Positions 61,934 to 64,000 of a DNA stretch of 64,000 nucleotides are shown here, piece after piece. The notes under the pieces are model-generated. The model saw only the letters and a list, made by a program, of their open reading frames with translations. It was not told the DNA's origin and did no database searches. The stretch is taken from contig JAXLVB010000002.1 of assembly GCA_046329195.1 (NCBI GenBank), positions 2,108,001 to 2,172,000 on the forward strand. The letters run 5' to 3'. The position numbers and the translations under genes are program-made. This DNA comes from JAXLVB01 sp046329195 (GTDB lineage Bacteria; Bacteroidota; Bacteroidia; Cytophagales; Spirosomataceae). The stretch's first letter is position 1. Every line of letters begins with the position of its first letter.

Positions 61934-64000
61934 GTGTTCAAAAAAATCATCTTCTTGGTTTTGGTCAATTGCTCGTGGCTTTGGGCGCAGGCACCCCTGC
62001 AGCTATCGTTTCGGCATTTGACCCAGCAACAGGGCTTGCCGTCGAGTCATTGTTCGTTGTTGTTTAAGGATTCTCGACAGTTTTGGTGGATTGGCACGCA
62101 GTCGGGAGGGTTGGTGCGCTTTGATGGGCAAACGTGCAAGCATTACCCTTCGTTTCAAGGCTCACAGGTGATTAATATTCTCGAAGACAAAGACGGCAAC
62201 TTGTGGGTAGGGAGCATCAAAGGACTCAATTTTTACGACCGCCGCACCGATCAGTTTCAACTTGTATCCATTCCCCTGATTCAAAAGTATCCCGATTGTT
62301 GGCTCAAGCCCGTGTACATTGACCACCAAGGTTTTATTTGGCTCATGATTGCCTGCGACTGGGGTTTGTATGTGTTTGACCCCAAGACCAAAACCTGTCG
62401 GTTGGTTTATAACCAGTTTGGCGAGTTAGTCAACCTGTTTCCCAACACGCCTTATCAGCAGCCTCGGTATTTGATGACCAACGCTTCTGAAGGTTTTGTG
62501 TTTACAACTGTTCATAACGACAAACTGGGGCCGATTCGGCACTACTTTGATGGTAAAAGAGGGTTTCCCTTAGCCGAGATTCAAGGGCGCTATTTCCCCG
62601 AAAGCGACAGCCTGATTTGGCTAGGTGCTGACATCGGTCTGATAGCCTTTAACCCCCAACAAGAGACTTTTCGGCTCTACAATCATAGCAACAATCGAAG
62701 CATTCGGAATGTATCGCACGTGACAGTGCTTAATCCGCAATACCTGCTGATTGGTACTGGTGAAGACGGTTTGTGGCTATTTGACCGTCAAAAACATGCC
62801 TTTACCCAACAGTTTAAGAGTCACCCTACCGAACCCAATGGCCTCTCTGGCAACGATATTGATAAAATATTGGTGGATAACCAGCGCAATCTATTGGTAT
62901 CGGTATTGGGGCATGGAATAGACTACACCAACCTTGACCAGATTCGGTTGCCATATTATTTGCCCAAAGCGGAGGCGTTTGGGCAAGGTCTTACCAGCAA
63001 TCACGTAACCTGCGCACTCCAGCGCCGTGACGGCTCGCTCTGGTTGGGTACTAAGCATGACGGGGTGCAGCGCATTGACGCTCAAGGACAATTGATGCCG
63101 GGCAAAGCAATGGGTATGGCTGCTCATACTTCGATCAAGTACCTCTTTGAAGATTCACAAAAACGCCTTTGGATAGCTGCAAAAGATGGACTACACATGC
63201 AGGATGGTAAGCGTAAGCAAACACTTTTATCCAACGAAGGGGTTAACCACCTGTACGAATTGACGCCAACGACTTTTTTTGTTTCGACGCTCCGAAATGT
63301 GTATGTCATGCAAGCAAAAGGCGGGCGATGGGCCTTGCAAGCTATCAAGCAGGTAATCAATGGTGGGCATCGCTACAATCAGTTTGTGTGGAGGCATCCG
63401 GTTTCCAAACGTCTGTATTTATCTTCTGAAAGCGGTACGATGTGGTGCGAACTTCTTGAAAAAGGTGGTGAGTGGCAATTAGGCAAACCATCTTGGTTTC
63501 CAACTATGGTCATAGATACGCCCTACCAAATTACAGGCGATACCTTGTGGTTTTGTGCTGCCGACGGTATCATAAAATGGCATGAACAAACTACTCAGTC
63601 TTGGTTTGATGATCGGGTCTCAGGCAAGCAGCTCACCAAAATTTTGATAGATAACGCCGGAAAAGAATGGTATGTATCTGAAAAAGAAGTATTTAGCTGG
63701 GACAAAAAAACTCGAAAACGGGAATCGTTTGGCCTTGCTGATGGACTGAGTACTACGTTTTTTGAGACAAATGCTTGCGTGAAGTTGCAAGACGGACGGT
63801 TGTTGTTGGGAGGTACAAATGGGTTTAATTTAGTGAATCCTCTGCGTATAGCTCCCCATTTGTCTAAAGGCGCTATTTTACTTACAGGGGTGCAGTTTAA
63901 CGACAAAACCATCTTGTTTGGCGAAGGCAAAATCCCCCCCGTTGGTTACAACGAAAATACCGTGTCGTTTGACTTTGTGGCCCAAGATTTTACCTTACCA
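61934..64000 (+). CDS. two-component-regulator propeller sensor (Reg_prop/Y_Y_Y type), 3' end outside window
   Basis: The frame opens with GTG at 61934 and stays open to the window end, at least 689 residues. A signal peptide (FKKIIFLVLVNCSWLWAQAP) is followed by SFRHLTQQQGLPSSHCSLLF, the usual opening of the hybrid two-component family. Propeller blades follow, such as DGNLWVGSIKGLNFYDRRT, DSLIWLGADIGLIAFNPQQ, RDGSLWLGTKHDGVQRID and SQKRLWIAAKDGLHMQDGK. GGTNGFNLVNPLRI and NENTVSFDFVAQDFTLP mark the start of the Y_Y_Y domain. The missing part would contain a membrane helix and a kinase or DNA-binding output. It may sense a polysaccharide product. Confidence 0.88.
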   Translation, partial: MFKKIIFLVLVNCSWLWAQAPLQLSFRHLTQQQGLPSSHCSLLFKDSRQFWWIGTQSGGLVRFDGQTCKHYPSFQGSQVINILEDKDGNLWVGSIKGLNFYDRRTDQFQLVSIPLIQKYPDCWLKPVYIDHQGFIWLMIACDWGLYVFDPKTKTCRLVYNQFGELVNLFPNTPYQQPRYLMTNASEGFVFTTVHNDKLGPIRHYFDGKRGFPLAEIQGRYFPESDSLIWLGADIGLIAFNPQQETFRLYNHSNNRSIRNVSHVTVLNPQYLLIGTGEDGLWLFDRQKHAFTQQFKSHPTEPNGLSGNDIDKILVDNQRNLLVSVLGHGIDYTNLDQIRLPYYLPKAEAFGQGLTSNHVTCALQRRDGSLWLGTKHDGVQRIDAQGQLMPGKAMGMAAHTSIKYLFEDSQKRLWIAAKDGLHMQDGKRKQTLLSNEGVNHLYELTPTTFFVSTLRNVYVMQAKGGRWALQAIKQVINGGHRYNQFVWRHPVSKRLYLSSESGTMWCELLEKGGEWQLGKPSWFPTMVIDTPYQITGDTLWFCAADGIIKWHEQTTQSWFDDRVSGKQLTKILIDNAGKEWYVSEKEVFSWDKKTRKRESFGLADGLSTTFFETNACVKLQDGRLLLGGTNGFNLVNPLRIAPHLSKGAILLTGVQFNDKTILFGEGKIPPVGYNENTVSFDFVAQDFTLP

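Overview
The window looks like the chromosome of an aerobic Bacteroidota bacterium of the Cytophagales (Spirosomataceae/Cytophagaceae type, Runella-like). This is judged from protein style and gene order: the parA-parB-DUF5683-dapB-lepB block, CdaA, DUF3667 and DUF4136 proteins, Y_Y_Y/two-component-regulator propellers, and TTG-N19/20-TAnnTTTG promoters. The species assignment is an inference. No rRNA, tRNA or CRISPR array was recognised.

Layout. 1-17.6 kb is mixed housekeeping and accessory DNA: a REP-associated tyrosine transposase (RAYT), a lipocalin-like protein, a MerR regulator, methylmalonyl-CoA mutase large subunit, an M20 peptidase, c-di-AMP synthase CdaA, a MoxR/VWA pair, a broken polymorphic-toxin fragment with a truncated immunity frame, a MetE-like protein, GNAT and MBL proteins, a RecD-like helicase and a phosphodiesterase. 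This part is rich in small dispersed repeats: REP-like hairpins, a MITE with target-site duplication, and a four-arm repeat. 17.8-22.1 kb is a plus-strand run headed by an ECF sigma factor, followed by a small membrane protein, a Spy/CpxP-like sensor, a double PepSY-like protein, a YHYH lipoprotein, a MORN-type protein and an SCO protein.

22.1-38.0 kb is the most striking part, a minus-strand redox cluster. In transcription order it encodes a fused CcsBA cytochrome c synthetase, a di-heme b-type membrane cytochrome, a secreted lipoprotein, a membrane-anchored ferredoxin-flavoprotein oxidoreductase, a 23-CxxCH multiheme cytochrome, a giant 1814-residue cytochrome with 73 CxxCH motifs by hand count, an outer-membrane beta-barrel and an OB-fold lipoprotein. 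Together these could carry electrons from cytoplasmic NAD(P)H or menaquinone through the periplasm to or across the outer membrane. That function is inferred.

38.2-49.2 kb holds a SIMPL-domain pseudogene beside a palindromic element, then a hexuronate catabolic operon (uxaB, uxaC, kdgK, eda, MFS transporter, uxuA). A LacI regulator and kduI lie beyond it. One operator architecture occurs in front of both uxaB/lacI and kduI. 49.5-57.3 kb carries DUF3667, DUF4136, parA, parB, DUF5683, dapB and lepB. 57.4-64 kb carries three NAD(P)-fold proteins, a sulfatase, and the 5' part of a propeller-type sensor that runs off the window end.
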